Assembly: GCA_023333565.1 (NCBI GenBank)
Contig: JAJKFH010001826.1
Span: 520,112-584,111 of the forward strand
Direction of reading: 5' to 3'
Origin: Puffinus mauretanicus
Taxonomy: Eukaryota > Chordata > Aves > Procellariiformes > Procellariidae
Length of the DNA stretch: 64,000 bases
The position numbers and the translations under genes were made by a program. A model generated the notes under the pieces. The model ran no database searches. It saw only the letters and a list, made by a program, of their open reading frames with translations, and was not told where the DNA came from. Below are positions 11,801 to 23,619 of this stretch, in pieces (the first letter of the stretch is position 1; the number at the start of each line of letters is the position of its first letter).

Positions 11801-13401
11801 CTATGAACAGGGTGTCTCCAGCATGCTATGCATGGATTGGAGGCTCATTCAACGCTACACCCCTCAGGGTTCCCACCACCTAAAGGGATGTAGGATCATC
11901 TATAGTGTTTTCTCCTTATAATATTAGCTTTAATAAACAGCATTTTAAAAGACACCTCACTGAGTTTGCATGCTTTTCTTACTGGGTTCATAACTGACCA
12001 GCGCCGCCTGGTGCAAAGCCCTATCAACTGCTGAGAGACTGCTCAGAGCAGCATGGGAATGGTTTAGGTGTGCCAGCACCATACACCACATTGAAAGAAA
12101 ACATCTCTAAAGAAAACATGCAACTTATTTGTGGATCTAAAAGTGCAAGAGGGCAAGAGATGTTTTACAGTGACATCCAATCAACAATAACACTGAGGAA
12201 GTCATTAAGGCATGTCAGAACACAGACCAAGTCAAGCAAAATGACACTGATCACATCCCATTTATTACTTTGCCCCATAGCCTGTCAATGAGAAAACTCT
12301 CTGACAAAAAGTCATTATTCAGCAAAGATATAAAACCCAAGACCATATTCATTCTGTGGCATGAGGAGTAAGATACAAGCTTCTCACATTACTATTACTA
12401 AGCAACAATTAATATTCAAGTAATTCCTGACAACCTAAGTTACTCAATTTTCCCATAAACAGTCATTTTAATAACCAACAATAAATGTTTCTCATAAGTT
12501 GTTATTTCACTAAGTGCATCCAGAAATGAAACACAAGGCAAACAGACCTCATTAAAAGAACAGGTCAAAGAGTAAATTTGCTGGAAAATGCTGTTGACTA
12601 AGCTATTGAATAAAAGCAAGATCAGATTACATGTCTTACAGCATCATGACTCTACCTCATAAATTTTTTTGGTTGATTGGACTATTAATCAAAACATAAA
12701 ATTAATTATTAATTTTAAAATAAGCAAAGGTAATTTTATTAATGTTAATAAATATTACTAATTTAAGGAATAATTTTTTCTAAAACTTAGTTTAATTCCA
12801 TCCCTCCGCCCAAACATCCATAAAGTTTACCCTTTTAAACAAGTACCAACACCACAATTCAGATACTCCCTTCACAAGCATTCAAACATTCAAATAAATA
12901 AAGACAGTTGCAAACAAGAAGCTCTTATAAATTTCCCAAGACTATATATTGAAAGACATGGTAGACATACGGACTCTTCCACAAATTTGCTAACCTAAGT
13001 AAACAACCAGAATGTTGCATTGTAAATGCTAATAGAAAATAAAACATTTCCTTGAGAAATGAAAAAATGCTAATCATTTCAACAGTTAAGCTGCTACGTC
13101 CCAAATTAATTACAAGTACTGTAAAATATGCTGTTGATGAATCAGTATACTAGAAAATACAGCCAAAGTGACAAAGGTCAATCAGCTATTCATTCTTACA
13201 CTACTTTTCCTTACTTTATTAGTATGTGGTGGCTTAAATATTGATTAATATAGTGTACACCAGGTAAACAGCATATATAAATATTATTAGTTGTCATAAT
13301 GCCCTCTAAGTAACCTATAACAAAAAAAATGTACTGTAAGTATACTTGAAATGTAATACACTTGAAATAAATAGAATCTAGTAATAAATATATTTTGCAA
13401 A
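8870..13401 (-). other. PRUNE2 intron 6, 3' part
   Basis: Non-coding, AT-rich intron. Only short chance open frames occur on either strand. The stretch about 10,680-11,900 is somewhat less AT-rich, with overlapping short open frames on both strands, but none resembles a protein I know. A strongly TAAT-rich segment lies at about 12,660-12,780. No RNA gene was recognised. Confidence 0.7.
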
Positions 13402-13435
13402 TGCTGTTAACTACGCAAATGCATAGTTAACAGCA
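13402..13435. repeat. Perfect 12-bp inverted repeat (hairpin)
   Basis: TGCTGTTAACTA (13,402-13,413) and its exact complement TAGTTAACAGCA (13,424-13,435) flank a 10-base spacer. The spacer can add two more pairs (GC/GC) after one mismatch. The arms carry the HpaI-type palindrome GTTAAC. It lies in intron 6. No family assignment was possible. Confidence 0.85.
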
Positions 13436-15560
13436 ATATGGATACTGGAGAAACTTACTGTCTCAGCATTTGTAATAAAACTGTGCATTTGTTTTGCCAA
13501 ATGCGTATAAATAGTTTATACAATGCTACAACATAACAACATGGTGCACATTCTGAAATGACAAATATTTTTTTATCATCTGGGTAAATAGAATGAGAAA
13601 GTTTAAGAAATCCACAGACTTTTGAAGGATTTTTGAACGTGACCTGTTCAGTTATTATGCATTTCTGTTGAGAAGTACCATTTTATGTAGGCTATATATT
13701 GTTGTGGAACTTCTTTCTCTGAAACTCGATTTTCTTATAGAAATCTCTTTTTTTTAATTGAATAATTAACATGACTACAAACATGGATGATCCTTTAAAA
13801 GAATAAAAATCTCAAAGAAATATCCGAAGAGGATTTGTAACTTCTCCGTCTCTAGCAACACTTTTTGATTCATGAAACCAACAGCCAATTACCCAAGTGA
13901 TCACTGTAAATGTACATTACACACACTTCTGATTCTTCTAAGCTAACTGTGTCAATATTAACCTGACCAAATTAAGAACAAACTGTCTCTTTTGTTCTTC
14001 ACACTCCTCACATGGAGAGCACAATATGGCTTTTGTCAGAGGTGCTCCATCATTTTGGCTCAAGGAAACTGTCAGTACAGTTTGGGATTCGTTATTCATG
14101 GGCAGATACCCTGATGGGTCTAATGAAGCCTTTCTGCTGACAACTCATTTGCTAAAAATACCCAACCATCACAAAATATAAATGAGGAATATCACTGTAT
14201 CGCATTAAAATTTTCACAACCAAAGCAATTATCACAATACAGAAGTCGATACATACTGCTTCACACTGTATTCTCTTAATATTTCATGGTCAGTACTTCT
14301 CCATTCCAGTTTATTTCTATGTGATCACTGATAAAACTTTATGACATACTTAAATTGCAATATAATAGGGTAAACACCAATGTTATAGCACACATGCAGA
14401 GCTAACAGTCTGTGTGCCATTTGTCGTAAATCCATCTAATTACTAGAAGCCCCCTCCTTTTTTAAAAAAAAAGGCAAAAATGCAGAAAAAACCTCGATTT
14501 TTTATAAAAGTTTTCAGGTAAGGTCACTAAAAATGGAAAAAACAGTATAAACAGTACGGTGTTTACAAGACTCCAGAAACACAGATAAGTATATTCACTA
14601 TTTTACCTTTTTTTTGTATCCACACCACTGGTGAAAACACTGTATACAAAATTCACCATCTTTTCTGTAAAGAAAGATTGCATTTTTCTGTTGTGCATTT
14701 CAATCTACCAAATAGCAGCTCTGCTGTACCAATAGTTATCAGTCTTCTGAAAAGAACAAAAATAGCAGCTAATTCTGCTTTCTTTGTGTTGCAGAGTTTC
14801 CAACGAGAAAAAGGTATTAGGCCCTAAACTGAAGAGCAGGAGAATGGGCATTGTGCTACTCTGCTCTATAGAGATCCCAGTCACAGCTTATGTTTAACTT
14901 TAGGCATCCCGAGCTTAACTTAGAAGGAAATCTAAACAGAAAATTCTATAGCATTGTGAAACACTGCATATAGAATAAAGTGATGAATGGCTGTTTAGCA
15001 CTGATCTCACTCCCCTTACTATAGGTGATGGCTGTGTTTTTACAGTCTGTTATTTTCATTAAATACAGAATAACTAAAAAAAATAGAGCAAAGAAGAAAG
15101 AAGGATTCATCTATAATAAAAGAAATTATCATGCTTTGTTCAATGAAAGTGTGTTTAGCCAGCTTCACACTGGAAACAGTGCCTTTTCTACAGCACTAGT
15201 ACATTTTATGACAGTGTGCCTTAACAATGATCCATTCATTATGAATTGAGATTACAGCTAAACAAGTTTTACGTGCACTTGATATGAGTACAAATTCTGT
15301 GTATGCAAATTCAGACTTGTCCATTTTAATCTGTGTTTAACTAGAACTTGTGAAGATGTCCATGTTTTATATGTATTTAGCACAGCACACGATTTCCAGG
15401 AAAGACTGGAAAGTCTTGATTCATTCATAAAAGCTAAAAAAAAAGAAAAGTTGCTCAGGTAAACAGCCAAACTTCAGTTCCATTATTCCACATTTTCAGA
15501 CCTAGCTGAGACAACTTCGAATTTAGCAGCTGGGGTACAGTCTCCGTGTATCTTAAGAGA
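13436..15560 (-). other. PRUNE2 intron 6, internal segment
   Basis: AT-rich non-coding intron. It contains short homopolymer A and T runs and no recognisable gene or repeat family. Confidence 0.7.
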
Positions 15561-15597
15561 CATTATGATATCCATGTAACATAAGGATATCATAATG
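15561..15597. repeat. Perfect 13-bp inverted repeat (hairpin)
   Basis: CATTATGATATCC (15,561-15,573) pairs exactly with GGATATCATAATG (15,585-15,597) across an 11-base spacer. This is the longest perfect spaced inverted repeat I found in the window. It sits at the edge of a stretch of higher GC content (about 15,600-15,790). No flanking target duplication was recognised, so a transposon origin is not established. Confidence 0.9.
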
Positions 15598-18500
15598 GCC
15601 CATTTAGCTGAGAACATTCTTCCTCCGGCTGGAATACCTGCCTTCAGCGGCCACCACTGCCACCCACCTGAAGGACGCATAAGCAAGGCAGCCTCCCCTG
15701 ACTGCTGCGGTGTACAACTAACCGCCTGAAACACAGCAGCCAAAAATGCTCTCCGGTGCCAGTGGGGTCTGTGCACATACACTCAACAGAATGTAATAGA
15801 TCAGAAGGGCTGGAGATGGAAGTCCTGTTAAGGCGCTGCTGCTACTGCATGAGATAAACATTAAGCGCACAGCCTACAGACAAAACCAAACATAGGTAAT
15901 GGTGTGCGTACCGTTGTGGTGTGCACTGGAACAACATGATAATATTAGATGGCTGTGACCACAAAATCTAGAAGAAAAAAGGCTTCGCAGTGGCACGGGA
16001 ATCAAAGAAAGGATGTACATCACCTAGTCTAGTGAGATAAAGGTGAAAGCACTTATTTATTTCCATCTTAAAGGGAAGAAATTCAAAGCGCTTGTAATTC
16101 GTCTCATTGTTAATGGATGTTTTCTGTAATAAGGAAATCATGACTGATAAAGATAAAGCAGCCATTTTTCAGCATTTTTGGCAGTTGAAGGATAAGTAGT
16201 TTGGAGTTGTTAAAAATAAAAAATGCAGCAGAACATATAGATGTGATTTTCAAGTTTAAATGCCACCTCCTTTTTCAAGTGTGTCTTTAAAACTCTGCCT
16301 CTGTAGAATAATTAAAGGGACAAACTAGAAAACTTGCAAACCTAACAGTTCAACTTTTGCTGCAAGTAGGGAACTACAGGCAAATGTACTTGCACTACAT
16401 TAAAATGTACTCCCTCCAGGTCATTTTAAAGGCTGAAGTAAGTATGTACATATTTTTCTGGAGCGAACTGCATGGAAAGGAAAGTCTCTTATTTTGAAAC
16501 CACAGGTATGAGAATCCAAAGCCTCAAAGTAAAGGAATCCAGGGACCTGCTTATGCACCACATTTATAAGCAAATATCACCTGTACAAAATATGCACAAA
16601 ACATGGACAAAATGAAAAGGAAAAATCTCCATACTAGAATACAGTATAGCATTTACAATCTAATACATTATTTACCGCAGAAACTTAGAGGAGAAAAAGA
16701 GACACTATTTTTGTGTCTTACTAATCAATAGGTCACGTGGACATAGCATATGATACACTTTTTTATTCTCCTTTATATTATTCTGCTTTCTGATCCTGGG
16801 TTAAGGACTTCCATCTGATTTTTCCATAACTTGTAAATCAATTAAAAAATACTGAAAAAGACACAACCTATCACTTCAGTTACAAGGTTCATTTAATCAC
16901 ATACAATATTTGATTTCACTGTTGACTGATTAGCAAGTGGTAACAAGCAAAAGGCTGACTTGCCAGAGTGATGAATTAAAACATAAGAAAGATCACAACC
17001 ATATATATACTGACCAGGAGCTGTCTATTTTAGCCAGCTAAGTCTCAGGTGTAAGTTTATAAGTAATAATTCATACCTTACAAAATAATTCCCATGCAAA
17101 CATGGTAACGCAAAAACACATTTCTGGCTGTCAAGAAAATTTCTGGCAAAATTAATCAACCATTCATCCATTCAGGCTCTTTGCATACCCTCTTGTCAAA
17201 GAGGGAATACTAAGAGATTTCTTTCCTCTTCCACGCACTCATTGCAATGGTTTGTAGAATCCATCAAGCCTGAGTTGATTTATTGAACTGTCTTTTAGCT
17301 CAGCAGTATAACTATAGCAAATGAACTGGTAACTTCTCAAAAAACAGCAGTGATTCAACAATATCTGGTTTATTTACTTCCTTCTAACTTCAGATTAGCA
17401 AATTCTTAAAGGCACTGACTTGCATTCTTTAGAAGTTCTATCTGCAATTTTATCCCTTTTTTTTTTTTTTTGTATTTTGACATTTGACAAAGGCATTTTT
17501 GATTTACAACTGATGCTGGAATCTACCTAAATCTTCACATCTTCACACTAGCTAGTATGCTTCTATTGCTAGTCAATAGAGCTTCCAAATTTAAACACAA
17601 TACTGCCATGTACTTTTATGTGAGCCATCTTATTCATTATGCTATGAATACTGAAAAATAATTACCAACTTAAAGTCCCCACCTATTTCTTTAATTACAT
17701 AGACAACTTTGCATGCATATTCAACTATTTTTGTATTTATCTAATCCCACCACTAGTAATGAGAATTGTTATAAAAAGTAGTTAAGGCACAAGAAACAGA
17801 GATATGCCAAGCCATTTGAAACACTATTTAAACATGGATTTTATTGCTAAGCATCGTCCATTGAACCCCATGGAGCACATTTATCACTCACCAGCTTTGC
17901 ATTTTTCTTCATAAAGATATATGACCTTTGCCTATTAGATTTCATTAGCAGGGCACCATACAAGGCTCCTCTGCAGATGACAGGATAGAAAGCTAAACAA
18001 CCTCGCCTGAAGGATTTGTGAGAACAAGCCCATCTTCAATCTTTGTCCCTGGGAGGCACTTCTAACACCTGCCAACCACAGCACTATCATCAGAAAAACA
18101 TTTAGAGATTTATCTTCAGGCTGGTGATTATAAGAGATAATTTGTTTGGAGTATGGATAAAGTTGGTCTAGCATAAACAAACTACAAGCTCAAATTATAC
18201 GACGAACCTCATTAACTATTGATTTAACCACTGCAAATCCATGAACAAATGTTGTATCAAAATGTTAATTCTTCCTGAAGATACAATCAAGGAAAAAAAC
18301 AAAATGCCAAGGCAGGATGGTGAGCTATTCTTATGTGCACTTTTAATGCTTGCACTTAAATTGGAAATGGAACCTTGCTTCATCACAACAATATACTATA
18401 CTATACAACAGTATACTATTGCCATTTTGCCATAAACACGTAGTGCTGTATCTCTTTAGTGCTGTCACTATAGAGGGATGAAACAGTGCTTTCTCTCCCA

Positions 18501-20330
18501 CTTCCAGGAACACTTCTTTTGTTTGGAGAAAGAAGACTAGATGTACCATTAAAAACACTTTCAATAGTAAGAAGCTAGCAATATTGTAAATGGATACCAT
18601 CACAGGCAGACAGTCTGAAAAATTATATATACATTTGTACCTTCTATATTGTACGTATCACACATACCCCTCGTGTCTGTAACAGGAAATAACTTTCTCC
18701 TAATCTTTGAAAATTAGTTTCACTCAAGCTAATAAACCATCAGTCTTCAGCTAAGAGCATATTTAGAAATAATGTAGCTAAGTTAGTCCTGAAGGCACTC
18801 CCCCCCCCAACACAATGGAAGCCAACCCTGTCCCCTCTTTGGTAAAGGAGAAAAATGCTGCCAGCGTTCTATTGCAGCCCAAAGAGAGCAGCCAGCGAAC
18901 ATCTCCACCTGATGTTGTCGGGATATGGCCTAGCAGAGTTCCACTGCGCCGTGCCTCCACCGGCGTCCCTGTTCCTTAACACCACCATGCTGAGAGGGAA
19001 AACTCATTTGTGTATAGGAAGTATAACGAAACCTGCAGTTCTTCCTCCAGCGCGGCACTCGGAACAAATCATCCGGTGCAACTTCTCTTAGTAACAAAAT
19101 ACCGATGTTTTTAACGCTAATGTAGACTGTAAAAACAGTAAAAATCTTTTGAATGGAACTCAAAAACTTGCAACTAAAGCATTCAAAAGAAGGAGAAGAA
19201 ACTTTGAAAATATTTAGTGGGACGACATTATCTCTCAGCATTAATTCCTTCTAAAAGGGAACGGTATTTAATGTGAAATGATTAGTTCATCAGTTAAAAA
19301 AACAACAAAATCTGCTGGGTAATACTGTCTTTCAATCTGAGTGTTCCTCACACAGCAATGCAGCCATGCAGATGCACTCACACTTCTCTGTTTCCTGTTT
19401 CAGTTACCAAAATTTTTAGTAATTCATAATCCCTTAAATCTCTTTGTTGTTTAAAGGTTAAATGGTAATTTTAAATCCCAAGTTGCTGACTTTTTTTTTT
19501 TACCTTTTTTTTTCCCCCATCACATTTACTTTGCTAATTTAAGTAAGCACCTCACAATCTCACTACAAGAATAAACCGCAGTTACTTAATTGTTAAAGCT
19601 GTTTCACTCTATTTACATAGATGGGCAAATGATTTTGCAAGACAATTGATCTAGAATTAAAAAAAATGGGCCACTGTTATCGATACAGGCCCATCAGGCA
19701 TCCAGATTTGTGCAGGATCCAAACCTCTTTTCCCCATTAAAAATCTGCTTTGAAAATGATCACCTGATTATAAATCAAAAGAACCATTTGTGCAGGATTC
19801 AGATCTATCACTTTTAATATATTCTAAGTTGTTAATGTGTCAGTTTTGGATTGTTTCATCAAATTTTAGTAACCATCAGTGAAACCTTCTGTTTCATCTA
19901 GCTACCTCTTTTTCTGCCTTTCTAAATGAGCTGTTTGTTTCCTCTCTTGGTCTCTGATTGGAAATAATTTTTCTCAAAAACTGTATTTCTTCCATTCATT
20001 CTCTAGAGTCCAAAATACTATTTTTTCCTACAAGTTTTCTTCCTCCAGTGCTGCAAATTCTTGACTCACATTATTTTTTATTTTCCCTATTACATGTCAT
20101 GGGAACCCTCAGTTCCCATTTCCAATTTCTCATTCTCCTTCCCATTACAATTGAATTCTCGGCAAGAACCACTGATGCCACTTAAAGAATGTAGTTTTAG
20201 CTTTTTATAGTTTTTTCCCTAATGTATCCTTTGGTTCATAATAAATGTTTTCCTTTCAGCAGCACAGATCCATGGCTTTGAAATGCCCCACTCTAACCGG
20301 GGTCTCTGCATATTAAAAAATACAAATAGT
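15598..20330 (-). other. PRUNE2 intron 6, internal segment with a GC/CpG-richer patch
   Basis: Non-coding intron. It holds a T-run of 14 or more near 17,458, a C9 run near 18,801, and a patch at about 18,840-19,080 with several CpG dinucleotides (GCGCCG, CCGGCG, GCGCGG) in AT-rich surroundings. Short open frames overlap on both strands of that patch, but no protein family was recognised. Confidence 0.65.
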
Positions 20331-20354
20331 AATTATTACCTTTAGGTAATAATT
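20331..20354. repeat. 11-bp near-continuous palindrome
   Basis: AATTATTACCT (20,331-20,341) and AGGTAATAATT (20,344-20,354) are exact complements separated by two bases (TT). This makes a 24-bp almost perfect palindrome in intron 6. The TAAT content could also suit homeodomain binding, but nothing else supports that. Confidence 0.85.
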
Positions 20355-23300
20355 CTCTGCAAGCCTGAATGAATAGGCCAATTCAGAATCACATGAACTA
20401 GAACTTAATGGAAAGCCTCTTGCTGACTTCAAAGGATTTGGCACATGCCACTAAGGTACATGTAAGTATCCTCCTACACAGACAACATTCATGCTGTTTC
20501 TCAGGCACTCAAGTTTAGCAAAATGCCCTTCCAGGAAGTAAAAGTTCTCTGCTAAGTATGTAAAAATTTGGGAAATGCATTTTGAATTATTTAGATTAAG
20601 TCAGTTTTGCATTGTATGCTAAATCACTGGCACTTTGCTTGGCCGCCCATGCTGCCTTGTCGATATGGAGTAACCCTCATCTGGAATACAACTGGAGACA
20701 AAAGAGTAAGTAATTTTCCATTTATTCAGTTCATCTCTCTGCTGAAGAAGCTACACATCTTCCTCCAAGTCACACAAACAAACAGGGATCAACGTGTTTT
20801 CAGTGGAACTGGCTTCAGTCTCATCTGCACTGGCAGTTTCTGAACAGGAACTAGAAATTGGACAGATATGATCAAATACCGTACGCTGAACTTTGCCACC
20901 AAAAAAAATCCCAGTCTTCTCACAAATAAGAGTAGCAATTCAGTTTCTTGTAATTCACTTAAGTTTTCCTAAGGATTCGTCTAATAAGCACTTACAGTTA
21001 TGCAAGCAAAATGCCTTTAGCAACTCATTTGTTAAACAGTCAGTTCCTTCAGAAGAGATAAAAGGAGTCATTACCAACACCAGCAAAAACAGGCTAAAAC
21101 AAAGTTCTTTGCAGATGCCTGTTAGGGGACACGCACTTGGTTACACCGGTCAGAAGTTCAGCTGTGGTACCCTTGTCTCTGTTTTACACTTACAGTACCT
21201 AAGCAGCTTTTACCATTGAAATGGTTCGAGTTTCAGAGAACGAAATAGGAGCTGTGTGTAAGGCAGGATTGAGTTCTCCAGCATATGTGCTTTATTCAGG
21301 TTGTATGCTTCAGAAAGTTGTGCTTTGCTCTCTCTTCAGGCAAGTAAAAGAGAAAAATGAGATGCAAAGCAAGACAGTACCCTGAATCCAACTCAGAGTT
21401 AACCACTCTGAGGCACAGGACCACTGCTCTGCTGACACTGGCACGTAAATCTAGTTTAACAACCATTGGTCCTCAGGGCCCAAAGCAGCTGGAATACATT
21501 TAATACGGTTCTGATTTTACTTGATACTTACATGGAATCCTCAATGTTTAAAAGAAATTATGACTAAGAATATGTCAAAAGAAAAAAAAAATCTATTTTT
21601 TTTGCGTTAAAGAACAATAATACAGGGATTTTGTTGGGGCTAGTAAACAAGAAAGTGCTCTAAGTTTTAACAGTACAGGAAGAGTGGCATGCAAAATCAT
21701 AATTTTGCAATATGTTCAGGAGCGAGGCCAATTAGTTTCCAAAAACTTTCGTTGGTGCTGATCGCATTAGGTTGGTACTGCCTCTGCAGCCTAACCCAAG
21801 TTTAAAATGGGCTTTACCAATGGTTGGCAATTCCACCCTGTGCACTAGTGACTCCAGCTAGCACAACTGACTCTCCTCATGCCATTACAGCTTTCTTCCA
21901 AGCACTTAAATTTTGAGCCAAGCCTAACCTGTCAGGTAAATTGTATAGTAAGACTATTAATAAAGTAAATAAATATATTTAAATATAAACCCAATAAATA
22001 ACAAACTCAAAAATTAACGACAAAATAAATATATAGCAAGTTAACAGCACATATCTGAGTTTGCCACAGGCATGCCATGCTTAGCTGTAATGCCTTAAAA
22101 ACATTTGTTTACCCTCTGCTTCATGAATGCAGTCAAGCATTGTCACTGAAGCGTCTTTCTAACACAGTAAGGAAAGAAATTCTGAGCAATGTCAAAGCAA
22201 AATTTCATCTAACAAAGCAAGCAGCTCATTTACTAAATTTTGTTTCGCTACCCATTGACTTCATGTAGCCTGCTGATAATTTCAGGTTTCAAAACTAAGG
22301 TTTTTAATACACTTCTTTAAATGTTGAATTTGTATTGTCTGAACATTGAAGTAAATGAAGTATAGATAGGGTGGTAGGGTGGTCAAACTGCTAATACACT
22401 TACAGATAAAATGTACTTAAAATATATTCAAATCTTACCAAATTCACGGAACTGAAGTCATTCATGGAAGCAAAAAATGTGTGCATGAGCACCTTATTAA
22501 TTAGGCCCATAATTAAGGCTTTCTATCCTGCTGGCTCATTTTTAGAATGCTCTCACTTCAACCTCTGTGAAACTGATGTCTTTAAATTCAGGGCCTCATT
22601 TATTTTCTGAAAATATTATTAAAAACGTTAACATGTAAATGAGAAAGCTGGGGCTCTAAGTAGCATCCAGTCTTCTTTCAAACCATGAAAAAAACCCATA
22701 TGGAATGAAACAAGGGCTTTACCTCCACTACACTGTGCATTGCAAAACCATCTATTGCTGAGTGCTAGAGAGAGGTATATAGTGGAATGCATAATATATT
22801 ATCACAACCATGCAGTAGCTGAGAAGTAGTAAAGTAAAGGCTCTTTCAACAATTTGCATGTTAAATGGTGCAACTACTATATTACTCTAATTTTAGCCTC
22901 TTGCAACTCTGTTAAGAGAACACCAGAATAAACAGCGGAAGCTCTTTTGATGAAGATACTTGCACCATAATCCTCCACAAAAAGAAAATTTTAAACCCCA
23001 AATCTGCAAAAGAAAATAAGACAGAATGGTCCAGAGCTAGAAGGACATAAAGGCACTGACTTACCTCTCCTTACACTAAAGCACGAACCCTTCTATTCCT
23101 TCCTCTTGCAAAAGGAACTGACCATGTCTCTGCTGTATACTTCAGCAAAACAACGTTCTTACAAGGTGTGGTTTATCTCCACCACTGTACTTCCACCAGG
23201 AAGGAGAGGAGGAGTGATGAGAGGAAATAGTAGAAGACATGGCATCCTTTGCCAGTCCTTTTAGCAAAAAGCTGCTTGCAAATATCAGAAAGGAGAAAGA

Positions 23301-23605
23301 GGATATGGCAAAGAAACTGAGAACAGGTAGAAGGAGAGGGGGGGAAAGAGAGTATCCATAAAATTGGCACGCGAGTTTATACCAGAATAATAGTTACAAA
23401 GAATTGTCTGTTTTGCTGAGTTCATTGAATAGAACATTGAAAAACACCAGGTACAGGAAGAAATAGGAAACAAAGTATATACAATAACAAGCATTGTATT
23501 ATCTGAGTATGAGTATTACAAAAAAAAGGGAGCCCACGAGAAGTCGATTAAAACACGTTTAAATCTGATCACTCCGTCAAGCTTTAGTCCTTTTTTGTTG
23601 TTCAC
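20355..23605 (-). other. PRUNE2 intron 6, internal segment
   Basis: Non-coding AT-rich intron. A TAAA-rich run lies near 21,955-22,035, and a purine-rich stretch at about 23,195-23,350 ends in G-runs. No gene was recognised. Confidence 0.65.
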
Positions 23606-23619
23606 CCACCAGATGGTGC
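23606..23619 (+). promoter_or_regulatory. Candidate CTCF-like site
   Basis: CCACCAGATGGTGC matches 13 of 14 positions of the commonly used CTCF core (CCASYAGRKGGCRS), with T where C is expected. It also contains the E-box CAGATG and is nearly palindromic (CACCA/TGGTG), so a bHLH site is the alternative. It is a single sequence match with no other support. Confidence 0.35.
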
